Positions 1 through 7,354 of a stretch of 33,343 nt of DNA are shown in pieces. Below the pieces are notes generated by a model. That model was not told where the DNA came from. It searched no databases and worked only from the letters and a program-made list of their open reading frames with translations. The stretch spans positions 1 through 33,343 of the forward strand of contig DATAXD010000044.1 in assembly GCA_036266835.1 (NCBI GenBank), read 5' to 3'. The translations under genes and the position numbers were made by a program. Every line of letters starts with the position of its first letter. Position 1 is the stretch's first letter. Origin of the DNA: Galbitalea sp036266835 (GTDB lineage: Bacteria > Actinomycetota > Actinomycetes > Actinomycetales > Microbacteriaceae).

Positions 1-31
1 GGCTCTATCCGTGCCGGATTTAGAGCCTTTT
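1..31 (+). terminator. Rho-independent terminator-like hairpin
   Basis: Positions 1-7 (GGCTCTA) pair perfectly with 21-27 (TAGAGCC), and 8-11 (TCCG) pair with 15-18 (CGGA), leaving a small bulge and a 3-nt loop. The stem is followed by TTTT at 28-31, so the orientation fits termination of a plus-strand gene lying left of the window. It also lies just past the stop of the minus-strand methyltransferase, and could serve both directions, but the sequence beyond position 1 is not visible. Confidence 0.65.
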
Positions 32-39
32 GCCGCCCC

Positions 40-1260
40 TCACGCCTTCACGAGGCGCGCGACCGCCTCGACGTGGTGGGTGTTCGGGAACAGGTCGAAC
101 GCCCTTAGGTGATCTACCTGGTAACCGCGCTCCGCGAACAGCGCGACATCCCGAGCCAGTGCGACCGGATCGCAGGCGACATACACAATCTGCGCGGGGG
201 CGAGCTTCGCGAGCGGCTCCACGACTTCGCGGCCGGCGCCTGATCGAGGCGGGTCGAGCACGACCGTTGCCGATCCCAGGCGCACATCGGATGCCGCGAG
301 TGAGGCGACCCAGCGCTCGACGCGGGCGGTCACTGCCCTGGCACCGAGCCAGTCGGACAGGTTCTCTCCGGCATGCTCGGTAGCCCTGGCGTCGGACTCG
401 ACCGAGGTAATCCTGGTTGTGGATCCGAAGCGGTCGCCGATGGCCGCGGCCAGCAAGCCGACGCCGCCATAGAGATCGAGATTCTGCGCCCGCGGCTCGA
501 AGAGGGCGTCGTCGACCGCATCCTGAACCGCCGTGCTGAGCGTCTCGGCTGCCGCTCGATGAACCTGCCAAAACCCGGCGTCGTCGACGCGAAACTCGCG
601 CTGGCCGACCAGCTCGCGAACGACCGTCGGCTTCTGTCTGCCGACTATCAGGCGCGCTCCGCCGGTGGACGGCTCAACCACGTCGATGTTCTGCTCGCCA
701 GGAAACAGCTCGCCCAGCGGAGCGGCCTCGGCCACTGCGGGCGTCGCAAGCGGGAGGTCGGTGACTTCGATCACCCGGTGCGATCTCGCAGCGAACGGAC
801 CCGGCCGCCCGTTTTCGGCGACCTGCAGGCGCACGCGGGTGCGCCATCCGGTACCGTCTGCGTTTCCCGGCAGGGGCTCGACGGTCGCGGTCGTGTCGAG
901 GCCGGCCATCCGCTTCAGTGCGTCGGCGAGAATCTGGCGCTTCAGCTCGCGCTGGTGCTCGATTCGGATGTGCCCGAACTCGGCGCCGCCGGCACGCTCG
1001 GCGGGATCGCGATCGATGCTCGCCGCAGACCAGATGTGCGGCTGCCGGAATTCGCTTGGCCTCGACACCGCGATCGTCTCGGCTCTCCAGAACGACTTCT
1101 TCGATGTCTCACTGACTCGCGCGATCACGGTCTCGCCCGGGATCGCATCGCTGACGAAGACGACGCGACCCTCGTGGCGCGCGACACAGATTCCGCCGTG
1201 CGCGACATTGGTAACCTCGAGTTCGAGCTCTGCGCCCCGGCGCTCGCTTGATTCCGCCAC
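40..1260 (-). CDS. TrmA/RumA-family RNA (uracil-5-)-methyltransferase with TRAM domain
   Basis: This 406-residue protein is a SAM-dependent methyltransferase that should make 5-methyluridine in rRNA or tRNA. An N-terminal TRAM-type RNA-binding segment lies at about residues 10-65. The Rossmann motif DLYGGVGLLA, the LDPPR motif, the catalytic cysteine in VACDP (C363) and the general base in HHVEAVA (E398) are all present. The cysteines that bind the Fe-S cluster in E. coli RumA are not evident in the region after the TRAM domain, as is usual for actinobacterial members. The start is GTG at 1260, only 20 bp from the divergent maf start, so the two genes share a very short promoter region or use near-leaderless messages. 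Whether the target is 23S rRNA or tRNA cannot be decided here. Confidence 0.9.
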   Translation of the reverse strand: MAESSERRGAELELEVTNVAHGGICVARHEGRVVFVSDAIPGETVIARVSETSKKSFWRAETIAVSRPSEFRQPHIWSAASIDRDPAERAGGAEFGHIRIEHQRELKRQILADALKRMAGLDTTATVEPLPGNADGTGWRTRVRLQVAENGRPGPFAARSHRVIEVTDLPLATPAVAEAAPLGELFPGEQNIDVVEPSTGGARLIVGRQKPTVVRELVGQREFRVDDAGFWQVHRAAAETLSTAVQDAVDDALFEPRAQNLDLYGGVGLLAAAIGDRFGSTTRITSVESDARATEHAGENLSDWLGARAVTARVERWVASLAASDVRLGSATVVLDPPRSGAGREVVEPLAKLAPAQIVYVACDPVALARDVALFAERGYQVDHLRAFDLFPNTHHVEAVARLVKA

Positions 1261-1280
1261 CCGCCCAGCCTAGGAGAACG

Positions 1281-1913
1281 GTGCGCCTCTATCTGGCCTC
1301 AACCTCGCCCGCGAGACTGGCAACGCTGCGCTCCGCGGGCATCGAGCCCGTACTGCTGTCCAGTGGCGTCCACGAAGAGGCAGCGGTTGCCGCTGCGGGC
1401 CAGCTCTCCGCATCCGAAATGGTGCTGCTGCTCGCGCGCCTCAAGGCCGAGGCCGTAGTCGGACGGGTGGTGGACGGCGAACCGATCGACGGCTTCATCC
1501 TGGGCGGGGATTCGGCGTTCGAACTGGATGGCGCCGTGTACGGCAAGCCGCACCTGCCCGAGGTCGCGCGCGAACGCTGGCGAGCGCAGCGCGGCCGCGA
1601 GGGTGTCCTGCACTCGGGACACTGGCTGATTGACCATCGCGGTGGGGTCGCGGGCCGAGCGGCAGGCGAGGTTTCGAGCGCGCACGTGCGGTTTGCGGCA
1701 TCCGTCACGGATGGCGAAATCGACGCCTACATTGCCACCGGCGAGCCGCTCGAAGTTGCCGGCGCGTTCACGATCGACAGCCTTGGCGGCGCATTCATCA
1801 GCGAGGTACGCGGCGATCCTCACGCGGTTGTCGGGCTGTCGCTTGCGACGGTGAGGGAGCTGCTCCTGACGTTCGGCGTCGAGTGGACGTCGCTCTGGAA
1901 CCGTCCTTTGTAG
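1281..1913 (+). CDS. maf: Maf family nucleotide pyrophosphatase
   Basis: Maf proteins hydrolyse non-canonical or modified nucleoside triphosphates to monophosphates, a housekeeping role in the cytoplasm. The N-terminus VRLYLASTSPARLATL carries the family signature for the phosphate-binding loop, and ILGGDSAFELDG followed by YGKP matches the conserved acidic active-site region (usually GCDSV). I chose GTG 1281 because AGGAG at 1272-1276 lies the right distance upstream; an in-frame ATG further upstream at 1248 would add 11 residues unrelated to the family and overlap the divergent gene. The product is about 210 residues, normal for Maf. Its position next to the acyl-CoA carboxylase alpha subunit matches other Actinobacteria, including M. 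tuberculosis (from memory). Confidence 0.92.
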   Translation: MRLYLASTSPARLATLRSAGIEPVLLSSGVHEEAAVAAAGQLSASEMVLLLARLKAEAVVGRVVDGEPIDGFILGGDSAFELDGAVYGKPHLPEVARERWRAQRGREGVLHSGHWLIDHRGGVAGRAAGEVSSAHVRFAASVTDGEIDAYIATGEPLEVAGAFTIDSLGGAFISEVRGDPHAVVGLSLATVRELLLTFGVEWTSLWNRPL

Positions 1914-1991
1914 CCATCCGCGAAGGTCTCGACGTCTTTTTGTCATCGATATCCAAAGGAAGCAACCCGAGGGCCAATAGGCTTTTGTGTT

Positions 1992-3746
1992 ATGCCTCGC
2001 ATCACCAAGGTCCTGATTGCCAATCGCGGAGAGATTGCGGTGCGCGTCATCCGTGCCGCTCGGGACAGCGGCATCGCTTCCGTCGCCGTCTATGCCGACC
2101 AGGATCGCGATGCGCGCCACGTCAAACTGGCCGATGAGGCGTATGCGCTCGAGGGCACGACCTCCGCGGAAACCTATCTCGTCATCGACAAGATCCTGTC
2201 GATAGCGCGCCGATCCGGAGCCGACGCGATCCATCCCGGTTACGGATTCCTGGCGGAGAACGCGGAGTTCGCGCGCGCCGTGATCGATGCGGGGATTATC
2301 TGGATCGGGCCGTCGCCCGAGGCGATCGAGAAGCTCGGCGACAAGGTGTCGGCTCGTCACATCGCAGAGAAGGTCGGTGCCCCGCTCGCCCCTGGCACGC
2401 TGAATCCGGTGTCCGGCGCGGATGAGGTGCTCGCGTTCGTCGACGAGTACGGGTTGCCGGTCGCGATCAAGGCGGCGTTCGGCGGTGGCGGGCGCGGGCT
2501 CAAGGTGGCGCGAACGCGCGAAGAGATCCCGGAGCTGTTCGAGTCGGCCACGCGCGAGGCGATCGCGGCCTTCGGTCGCGGCGAGTGTTTCGTCGAGAAG
2601 TACCTCGACGAGCCGCGCCACGTCGAGACCCAGTGCCTCGCCGACTCGCACGGCAACGTCGTCGTGATTTCGACGCGCGACTGCTCCCTGCAGCGACGGC
2701 ACCAGAAGCTCGTCGAGGAGGCCCCCGCGCCGTTCCTGACGGATGCCCAAATCGCCTTGCTCTATACCTCGTCGAAGGCCATCCTCAAGGAAGTCGGCTA
2801 CGTCGGTGCCGGGACGTGCGAGTTCCTCGTCGCGAAAGACGGGACCGTTTCGTTCCTCGAGGTCAATACGCGGCTGCAGGTCGAGCATCCGGTGTCCGAG
2901 GAGGTGACCGGGATCGATCTTGTGCGCGAGCAGTTCCGCATCGCGGAGGGTGGCACGCTCGACTATGACGACCCGGAGCCGCACGGGCACTCGTTCGAAT
3001 TCCGGATCAACGGCGAAGACCCCGGCCTGAACTTCCTGCCGTCGCCAGGGCCCGTCAACGCGCTTCGCCTGCCGGGTGGGCCGGGCGTCCGCGTCGACAG
3101 CGGCGTGACCACGGGCGACGTCATCACCGGCGCGTTCGACTCGCTGCTGGCGAAGCTCATCGTGACGGGTTCCTCGCGCGAAGATGCGCTCGAGCGGTCG
3201 CGCCGCGCGCTCGACGAGTTCGAAGTTACCGGCCTGCCCACCGTCCTTCCGTTCCATCGCAAGATTGTCCGCGACCCGGCGTTCACTTCGTCGCCCTTCT
3301 CGATCTACACGCGCTGGATCGAGACCGAATTCGAGGGCGGCATCGAGCCGTGGTCGGGCGAGCGCGAACACGACACTGCCGGACACGCGGCACGCCACAA
3401 GGTCGTCGTCGAGGTTGAAGGCAAGAGGGTCTCGGTTTCGCTTCCTGCCCGGCTGCTTCCGGCATCCGGAAATCTGGCGAACGCCCCCGCACCGAAGCGG
3501 CGCGCTGCCGGAGCGGTGTCCTCGGCGACCGGCGACGCGGTGAAGGCGCCGATGCAGGCGACCGTCGTGAAGCTCGCGGTGAAGGATGGCGACAAGGTCG
3601 TCAAGGGGGACCTGGTGCTCGTGCTCGAGGCCATGAAGATGGAGCAGCCGATCACAGCACACAAGGACGGCACGGTTTCGGGTGTCAGCGCGACCGTCGG
3701 TTCGACGGTCTCGTCCGGCCACGTGCTCCTGGCCATCACCGCCTAG
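1992..3746 (+). CDS. accA3: Acyl-CoA carboxylase alpha subunit (biotin carboxylase fused to BCCP)
   Basis: The protein has 584 residues. The N-terminal biotin carboxylase half uses ATP and bicarbonate to carboxylate biotin, and the C-terminal biotin carboxyl carrier domain presents it to a separate carboxyltransferase, feeding malonyl-CoA and methylmalonyl-CoA synthesis for fatty acids. ANRGEIAVRVIRAARD marks the biotin carboxylase N-terminal domain, GGGGRGLKVA the ATP-grasp glycine loop, and FLEVNTRLQVEHPVSE the catalytic segment. The biotinylation motif EAMKM places the biotinyl lysine at K549, the usual 35 residues from the C-terminus. This fused layout is typical of actinobacterial AccA-type alpha subunits. 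No beta subunit gene is in the window. The TAG stop directly touches the left repeat of the DUF559 cassette. Confidence 0.96.
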   Translation: MPRITKVLIANRGEIAVRVIRAARDSGIASVAVYADQDRDARHVKLADEAYALEGTTSAETYLVIDKILSIARRSGADAIHPGYGFLAENAEFARAVIDAGIIWIGPSPEAIEKLGDKVSARHIAEKVGAPLAPGTLNPVSGADEVLAFVDEYGLPVAIKAAFGGGGRGLKVARTREEIPELFESATREAIAAFGRGECFVEKYLDEPRHVETQCLADSHGNVVVISTRDCSLQRRHQKLVEEAPAPFLTDAQIALLYTSSKAILKEVGYVGAGTCEFLVAKDGTVSFLEVNTRLQVEHPVSEEVTGIDLVREQFRIAEGGTLDYDDPEPHGHSFEFRINGEDPGLNFLPSPGPVNALRLPGGPGVRVDSGVTTGDVITGAFDSLLAKLIVTGSSREDALERSRRALDEFEVTGLPTVLPFHRKIVRDPAFTSSPFSIYTRWIETEFEGGIEPWSGEREHDTAGHAARHKVVVEVEGKRVSVSLPARLLPASGNLANAPAPKRRAAGAVSSATGDAVKAPMQATVVKLAVKDGDKVVKGDLVLVLEAMKMEQPITAHKDGTVSGVSATVGSTVSSGHVLLAITA

Positions 3747-3797
3747 CTCTCCGTTTTCAGGAGCCTGCTCTCCGTTTTCAGGAGGGTGTGTGACTGG
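3747..3797 (+). repeat. Left terminal inverted repeat with two 17-bp units
   Basis: Contains the unit CTCTCCGTTTTCAGGAG twice (3747-3763 and 3768-3784) joined by the 4-bp linker CCTG, then GGTGTGTGACTGG. It is the inverted partner of 4886-4936: differences occur only at offset 7 and offsets 27-30. Each unit has CTCC and GGAG ends that could form a small 4-bp stem. Confidence 0.9.
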
Positions 3798-3851
3798 AGT
3801 AACGAATGAGAGCTAGTGTGGGCGATTCAGAGGCGATTACCGATGCGGGAT

Positions 3852-3876
3852 GTCACACCCTCCTGAATTGAGAGAG
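3852..3876 (-). repeat. Inner left repeat copy containing the DUF559 stop codon
   Basis: An inverted copy relative to the left terminal repeat: the 17-bp unit occupies 3860-3876 on the minus strand, preceded by GTCACACC. It is a near-direct copy of 4889-4915, lacking one CA dinucleotide and with one base change. The TGA stop of the DUF559 gene (3853-3855, minus) lies in this copy, so the last residues LSQFRRV are encoded by repeat DNA. With 3768-3797 it can form a long stem at the 3' end of the gene. Confidence 0.85.
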
Positions 3877-4749
3877 CGCGCCGAGAATCATCGACTCGCA
3901 CCACGCCCAGTTCTCGAACACCTGCTTGAAGGTGAACTCGAGGACCACAAAGCCGCGCTGCACCAGCTCGCTGCGGCGACGACGATCGTTCTCGAACGAG
4001 CTGCTGTCAGAGTGAAACTGGCGGCCGTCGAGCTCGATCAGGACGTTGGTGTCCCGAATCCTCATGTCGACTCGACCAATCCCGTCGAAGTGCACCTGCT
4101 GGTCGACAGCCACACCGAGCGCTGCCAATCGCTGACGCACGATCGATTCGAGCCCTGAGTCACTGCCAGCCATGGATCGAGTGGCCAGCATCCTGCTGGC
4201 GGCTGGCACAAGAGCAAGCGAGTCCCGGATCGCCGCATCATGCAGCCCGAGCACAGTCCTCGCTGTGTCGAGGCACGCCACGGCAGTCTCGCGGTCGCAC
4301 CAATTGACGACCTGGGCCAGAGCCTCAGACACCGACACTCTCCAGCACTCGCGATTGTTCGACTTCGTCGCGAGCCAATGGAGAACGACTTCCCGCGTCG
4401 CGGTATCCGGGGTCAAAGCCGGATGCGACGATCCGCCAAGTTCGCTTGGTGGAAGATTGGTCCGCAGCCTGCTCGCATTTGCCGGCAGCGCGATATGAAG
4501 TCGGAGGTCGAATCCCGACCATAGCCCGTAGCTTCGAGCTGCGCTGGGCCCGGCGAGTCTCCCTCCGACTCGTGCTGCGTGAATTGCGTCCGGAGTTGCC
4601 CCGAGAGTCGCATAATGCGCGCGACGAACTCGACGAATCTCGCCAAGGCGAACGGCTGTCGTGAGGTCACCGCCGCTGACGCCGACGGCCGTTAGTTGGT
4701 CTCGGGTGGCAATGTTGCCCAACTCCCGAATCTCCGCTGCTGCGTCCAT
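3853..4749 (-). CDS. DUF559 (Vsr-like PD-(D/E)XK) protein with AbiEi-like N-terminal domain
   Basis: Residues 1-70 resemble the winged-helix N-terminus of AbiEi-type antitoxins and related actinobacterial proteins (IATRDQLTAVGVSGGDLTTA, then VRRAHYA). The C-terminal third is DUF559, related to the Vsr nuclease fold: acidic candidates are E201 (SGLES), D228 (GRVDM), E239 and D241 (LIELDG), followed by a conserved RRRSELVQRGF stretch. I chose ATG 4749, giving 298 residues, the usual size; the frame is open up to 4893, but that extension is repeat-derived and unlike the family. No clear Shine-Dalgarno precedes 4749, so the start is uncertain. The real function (nuclease acting on the flanking repeats, defence, or regulator) is unknown. 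No partner toxin gene lies beside it. Confidence 0.8.
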   Translation of the reverse strand: MDAAAEIRELGNIATRDQLTAVGVSGGDLTTAVRLGEIRRVRRAHYATLGATPDAIHAARVGGRLAGPSAARSYGLWSGFDLRLHIALPANASRLRTNLPPSELGGSSHPALTPDTATREVVLHWLATKSNNRECWRVSVSEALAQVVNWCDRETAVACLDTARTVLGLHDAAIRDSLALVPAASRMLATRSMAGSDSGLESIVRQRLAALGVAVDQQVHFDGIGRVDMRIRDTNVLIELDGRQFHSDSSSFENDRRRRSELVQRGFVVLEFTFKQVFENWAWCESMILGALSQFRRV

Positions 4750-4806
4750 CCGGCGACCATGGCACGAATTCTCCGCACGAAATCGAGGTCTGACTCGGTC
4801 GGTGCA

Positions 4807-4823
4807 CTCTCCGAATTCAGGAG
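4807..4823 (+). repeat. Inner right repeat copy upstream of the DUF559 gene
   Basis: The unit CTCTCCGAATTCAGGAG lies in plus orientation 58 bp upstream of the proposed start codon of the DUF559 gene. It is inverted relative to the right terminal repeat, so both ends of the cassette carry an inward-facing hairpin pair. Placement in the leader or promoter region makes it a candidate binding site for autoregulation by the winged-helix domain. Confidence 0.8.
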
Positions 4824-4885
4824 TCAACGTGAGCGAGAGGCCGTTGTTGCCCGATGAAGTGCAACATCCACCACTTGCCATAACA

Positions 4886-4936
4886 CCAGTCACACACCCT
4901 CCTGAATTAAGAGAGCAGGCTCCTGAAAAAGGAGAG
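4886..4936 (-). repeat. Right terminal inverted repeat with two 17-bp units
   Basis: Contains the unit in minus orientation twice (4899-4915 and 4920-4936), joined by AGGC, the exact complement of the left linker CCTG. It is preceded by CCAGTCACACAC, which mirrors the left arm. It ends 7 bp before the lpdA stop codon. Confidence 0.9.
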
Positions 4937-4943
4937 GGGCGGG

Positions 4944-6380
4944 TCAGTTGACGATGTGCATCGCGCGGGCGGCATCCGTGATGCTGCCGGTGAGCGACGG
5001 GTAGACGGAGAACGCGCGCGCCAGCTGGTCAACGGTGAGTCGGTGTTCGACCGCGAGCGCGATCGGCAGAATCAGTTCAGACGCTCGAGGCGCCACAATC
5101 ACGCCACCGATGACCGTGCCCGATCCCGTGCGCGCGAACAGCTTCACGAATCCGTCCTTGAGACCCATCATCTTCGCGCGCGGATTGGACGCGAGCGGCA
5201 GCTTATAGATCTCGCCCTGCGCGATCCCGTCCTCGATCTCCTTCTGGCTCCATCCGACGGTCGCGATCTCCGGGTTGGTGAAAATGTTCGAGGTGATGTT
5301 GCGTAGCTCGGTCGGGTTGACCGCATCCCCCATCGCGTGGAAAACCGCGGTGCGTCCCTGCATCGATGCCACGGATGCCAGCGGCAGGAAGTCGCTGCAG
5401 TCCCCCGCCGCATAAATGGACGGCATCGAGGTACGCGCCACCCGATTGACGCGGATGTGGCGGCTGTCGGTCAACTGCACGCCGGCCTCCTCGAGTCCGA
5501 TGTTCTCCGTGTTCGGAATCGAACCGACAGCCAGCAGGCAGTGACTGCCCTCGACGGTTCGTCCGTCGGAGAGGGTCGCGACGACACCGGTCTTGGTGCG
5601 CTTGACGGATTCCGCGCGCGACTTGTTCATGATCGTCATGCCGTTACGGGTGAAGACGTCCTCGAGCACCCTGGCCGCATCGACATCCTCATTCGGCAGC
5701 ACCTGGTCCCGACTCGAGATGAGGGTCACCTTGCTGCCGAGGTTGGTGTAGGCGGAGGCGAACTCCGCGCCGGTGACACCGGAACCGACCACGATGATGT
5801 GTTCGGGAGCCTGATCGAGCGTGTACAGCTCGGTCCAGGTCAGGATGCGTTCGCCATCGGGTATCGCGCTCTTGAGCGTGCGAGGACGAGCGCCGACCGA
5901 CACCACAATGGTGTCGGCGTCGATCGCGTCGAAGTCGGTGCCCTTCGTGCCCGCGCCGGTCGAGACGACGACCCGGTTCGGGCCATCGAGCCTGCCCTCG
6001 CCCTGCACAATGCGCACCCCGGCCTTGATGAGCTGCGACTTCATGTCCTCGGACTGCTGCCTGGCCAGACGAAACACGCGCTCGTTGACGGCCGCGAAGT
6101 TAACGGTGACTTCCGGACGCACCGGTCGACCCGCATCGCCGCGCACAAAGAACTGCACCCCGAGGTCGGCAGCTTCGCCGATACTCTTGGCCGCCTCCGC
6201 CGTGGCGATGAGTGTCTTCGAGGGCACGACATCCGTAAGAACGGCAGCTCCGCCCACGCCGGTGCGCTCGACGAGGGTGACGTCGGCGCCGAGCTGGGCG
6301 CCGGTCAGGGCAGCCTCGTAGCCGCCCGGTCCCCCGCCTACGATCGCGATTCGCTGCTTGCGCTCGAACTCATAGGCCAT
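4944..6380 (-). CDS. lpdA: LpdA-type FAD-dependent NAD(P)H:quinone oxidoreductase
   Basis: A 478-residue flavoprotein of the dihydrolipoamide dehydrogenase fold. IAIVGGGPGGYEAA binds FAD, IIVVGSGVTGAEFASAY binds NAD(P)H, and YAAGDCSD is the second FAD contact. The redox-active CxxxxC pair is missing: the equivalent stretch is GGAAVLTDVVPSK, with A46 and V51 at the cysteine positions. The C-terminal His-Glu pair of lipoamide dehydrogenases is also absent (YPSLTGSITDAAR). Both features match M. tuberculosis LpdA (Rv3303c), described as a quinone reductase rather than a lipoamide dehydrogenase. It would act in the cytoplasm or at the membrane, reducing quinones. It is convergent with the acyl-CoA carboxylase gene, with the DUF559 cassette between them. 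Confidence 0.92.
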   Translation of the reverse strand: MAYEFERKQRIAIVGGGPGGYEAALTGAQLGADVTLVERTGVGGAAVLTDVVPSKTLIATAEAAKSIGEAADLGVQFFVRGDAGRPVRPEVTVNFAAVNERVFRLARQQSEDMKSQLIKAGVRIVQGEGRLDGPNRVVVSTGAGTKGTDFDAIDADTIVVSVGARPRTLKSAIPDGERILTWTELYTLDQAPEHIIVVGSGVTGAEFASAYTNLGSKVTLISSRDQVLPNEDVDAARVLEDVFTRNGMTIMNKSRAESVKRTKTGVVATLSDGRTVEGSHCLLAVGSIPNTENIGLEEAGVQLTDSRHIRVNRVARTSMPSIYAAGDCSDFLPLASVASMQGRTAVFHAMGDAVNPTELRNITSNIFTNPEIATVGWSQKEIEDGIAQGEIYKLPLASNPRAKMMGLKDGFVKLFARTGSGTVIGGVIVAPRASELILPIALAVEHRLTVDQLARAFSVYPSLTGSITDAARAMHIVN

Positions 6381-6489
6381 GGCTCAATTGTCCCCCGCGG
6401 TGTGACCGCCAGCAAAACGCGGTGCATTCCGGGTGAACGCGACTCAGGCGGCGGTTCGCGGGCTGTGCGCCGTCGATCCCGCTAAAGAC

Positions 6490-6508
6490 GGGGGTTGAGT
6501 CGACCCCC
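6490..6508 (+). promoter_or_regulatory. Inverted repeat just upstream of the purine nucleoside phosphorylase gene
   Basis: GGGGGT (6490-6495) and ACCCCC (6503-6508) form a perfect 6-bp stem around a 7-nt loop, ending 12 bp before the ATG at 6521. TAAAGT follows at 6509-6514 and resembles a -10 box, but I see no convincing -35 partner. The repeat may be an operator or a hairpin hiding the translation start; only the symmetry is directly visible. Confidence 0.3.
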
Positions 6509-6520
6509 TAAAGTGGGTGG

Positions 6521-7354
6521 ATGCCAACGCCGCCAGAGAATGTGCTCGACGACCCGCGGGTCGATCCGTTCGAAATTGCCGCGCAGGCCGCGACCGAAAT
6601 CGCCGAGCGCAGCGGCGTCGCTTCCCATGACATCGCGCTGACGCTCGGCAGCGGATGGGCCCAGGCTGCGGATCTCATCGGCGCCACCACGGCGACGTTC
6701 CCGGCATCTGAAATCATCGGGTTCAGCGCGCCCGCACTGGCGGGCCATGTCGGCACGCTGCGATCAGTCGAGTTACCGAACGGCAAACGCGCCCTTGTTA
6801 TCGGGGCGCGCACTCACTTCTACGAGGGTCATGGGGTGCGGCGGGTCGTGCACAGTGTTCGGACCGCCGCGGCGACCGGGGCGAAGACGATGATCCTCAC
6901 GAACGGCGCGGGCGGCATCCGAGAAACGTGGACGCCGGGAACTCCCGTGCTGATCAGTGACCACATCAACCTCACGGCGAGCTCGCCGCTCGAGGGCGCA
7001 ACGTTCATTGACCTCACCGACCTCTACTCGAAGCGACTGCGAGACCTCGCGAGAACTCTCGAGCCGAGCCTCGACGAGGGGGTGTACGTGCAGTTCCGCG
7101 GCCCGCAGTACGAGACGCCCGCCGAGGTGCAGATGGCAAAGACCATGGGCGGCCACATCGTCGGCATGTCGACGGCTCTCGAGGCGATCGCCGCGAGGCA
7201 GGCCGGCATGGAGATCCTGGGCATGTCACTGATCACAAACCTTGCAGCGGGCATCCAGAAGACCCCGCTGAGCCACGAGGAGGTCGTGCAGGCCGGCCGC
7301 GATGCCGAGCCGGTGATCAGCGCACTCCTCGCGAAAATCGTGGAACTGCTGTGA
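6521..7354 (+). CDS. deoD: Purine-nucleoside phosphorylase (trimeric type)
   Basis: This 277-residue enzyme splits purine (deoxy)nucleosides with phosphate to free base and (deoxy)ribose-1-phosphate in the cytoplasm. Motifs of the trimeric, mammalian-like class are visible: THFYEGH for phosphate, TNGAGG, the base-binding glutamate in GPQYETPAE, GMSTALEA, and the asparagine in SLITNLAAG. Actinobacterial members of this class are named deoD or punA; the symbol is by analogy with M. tuberculosis. The stop overlaps the start of the phosphohexomutase gene by 4 bp (GTGA), so they are co-transcribed and translationally coupled. This fits removal of the sugar phosphate it releases. It faces the minus-strand nucleoside uptake operon. 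Confidence 0.93.
   Translation: MPTPPENVLDDPRVDPFEIAAQAATEIAERSGVASHDIALTLGSGWAQAADLIGATTATFPASEIIGFSAPALAGHVGTLRSVELPNGKRALVIGARTHFYEGHGVRRVVHSVRTAAATGAKTMILTNGAGGIRETWTPGTPVLISDHINLTASSPLEGATFIDLTDLYSKRLRDLARTLEPSLDEGVYVQFRGPQYETPAEVQMAKTMGGHIVGMSTALEAIAARQAGMEILGMSLITNLAAGIQKTPLSHEEVVQAGRDAEPVISALLAKIVELL

Larger units (their letters stand above)
3747..4936. mobile_element. DUF559 gene cassette bounded by 51-bp inverted repeats
   Basis: A 1.19-kb unit bounded by near-identical inverted repeats (3747-3797 and 4886-4936, 46 of 51 positions identical after reverse complementing). It holds one gene, a DUF559 nuclease-like protein. Six copies of a 17-bp unit occur with orientations plus, plus, minus, then the gene, then plus, minus, minus. 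The cassette fits exactly between the stop codons of the convergent accA3-like gene (TAG ends 3746) and lpdA (stop at 4944), leaving 0 and 7 bp. No transposase and no obvious target-site duplication were seen. It could be a mobile or self-copying repeat element; an elaborate bidirectional terminator or a defence-type cassette are alternatives. Confidence 0.55.

Noticed and set aside
1248..1280. Upstream start for maf
   Set aside because: The 11 extra residues precede the conserved start, and AGGAG at 1272-1276 serves the GTG at 1281.
1299..3722. An 807-codon open frame on the minus strand opposite maf and the carboxylase gene
   Set aside because: It is antisense to two well-recognised genes, has the Arg/Asp-rich composition of shadow frames in GC-rich DNA and matches no family.
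3747..3797. Simple rho-independent terminators for the flanking core genes
   Set aside because: Each unit has only a 4-bp stem and no T-run, and the exact 51-bp mirror at the other end of the cassette is not explained by termination. A secondary terminator effect is still possible.
4750..4893. Upstream extension of the first DUF559 reading frame into the right repeat
   Set aside because: The added 48 residues are encoded by the inner repeat and non-conserved DNA and precede the recognisable winged-helix start; ATG 4749 is preferred.
3747..4936. Classical insertion sequence
   Set aside because: No transposase motif (DDE, HUH or serine/tyrosine recombinase) was seen and no target duplication is visible at 3746/4937.
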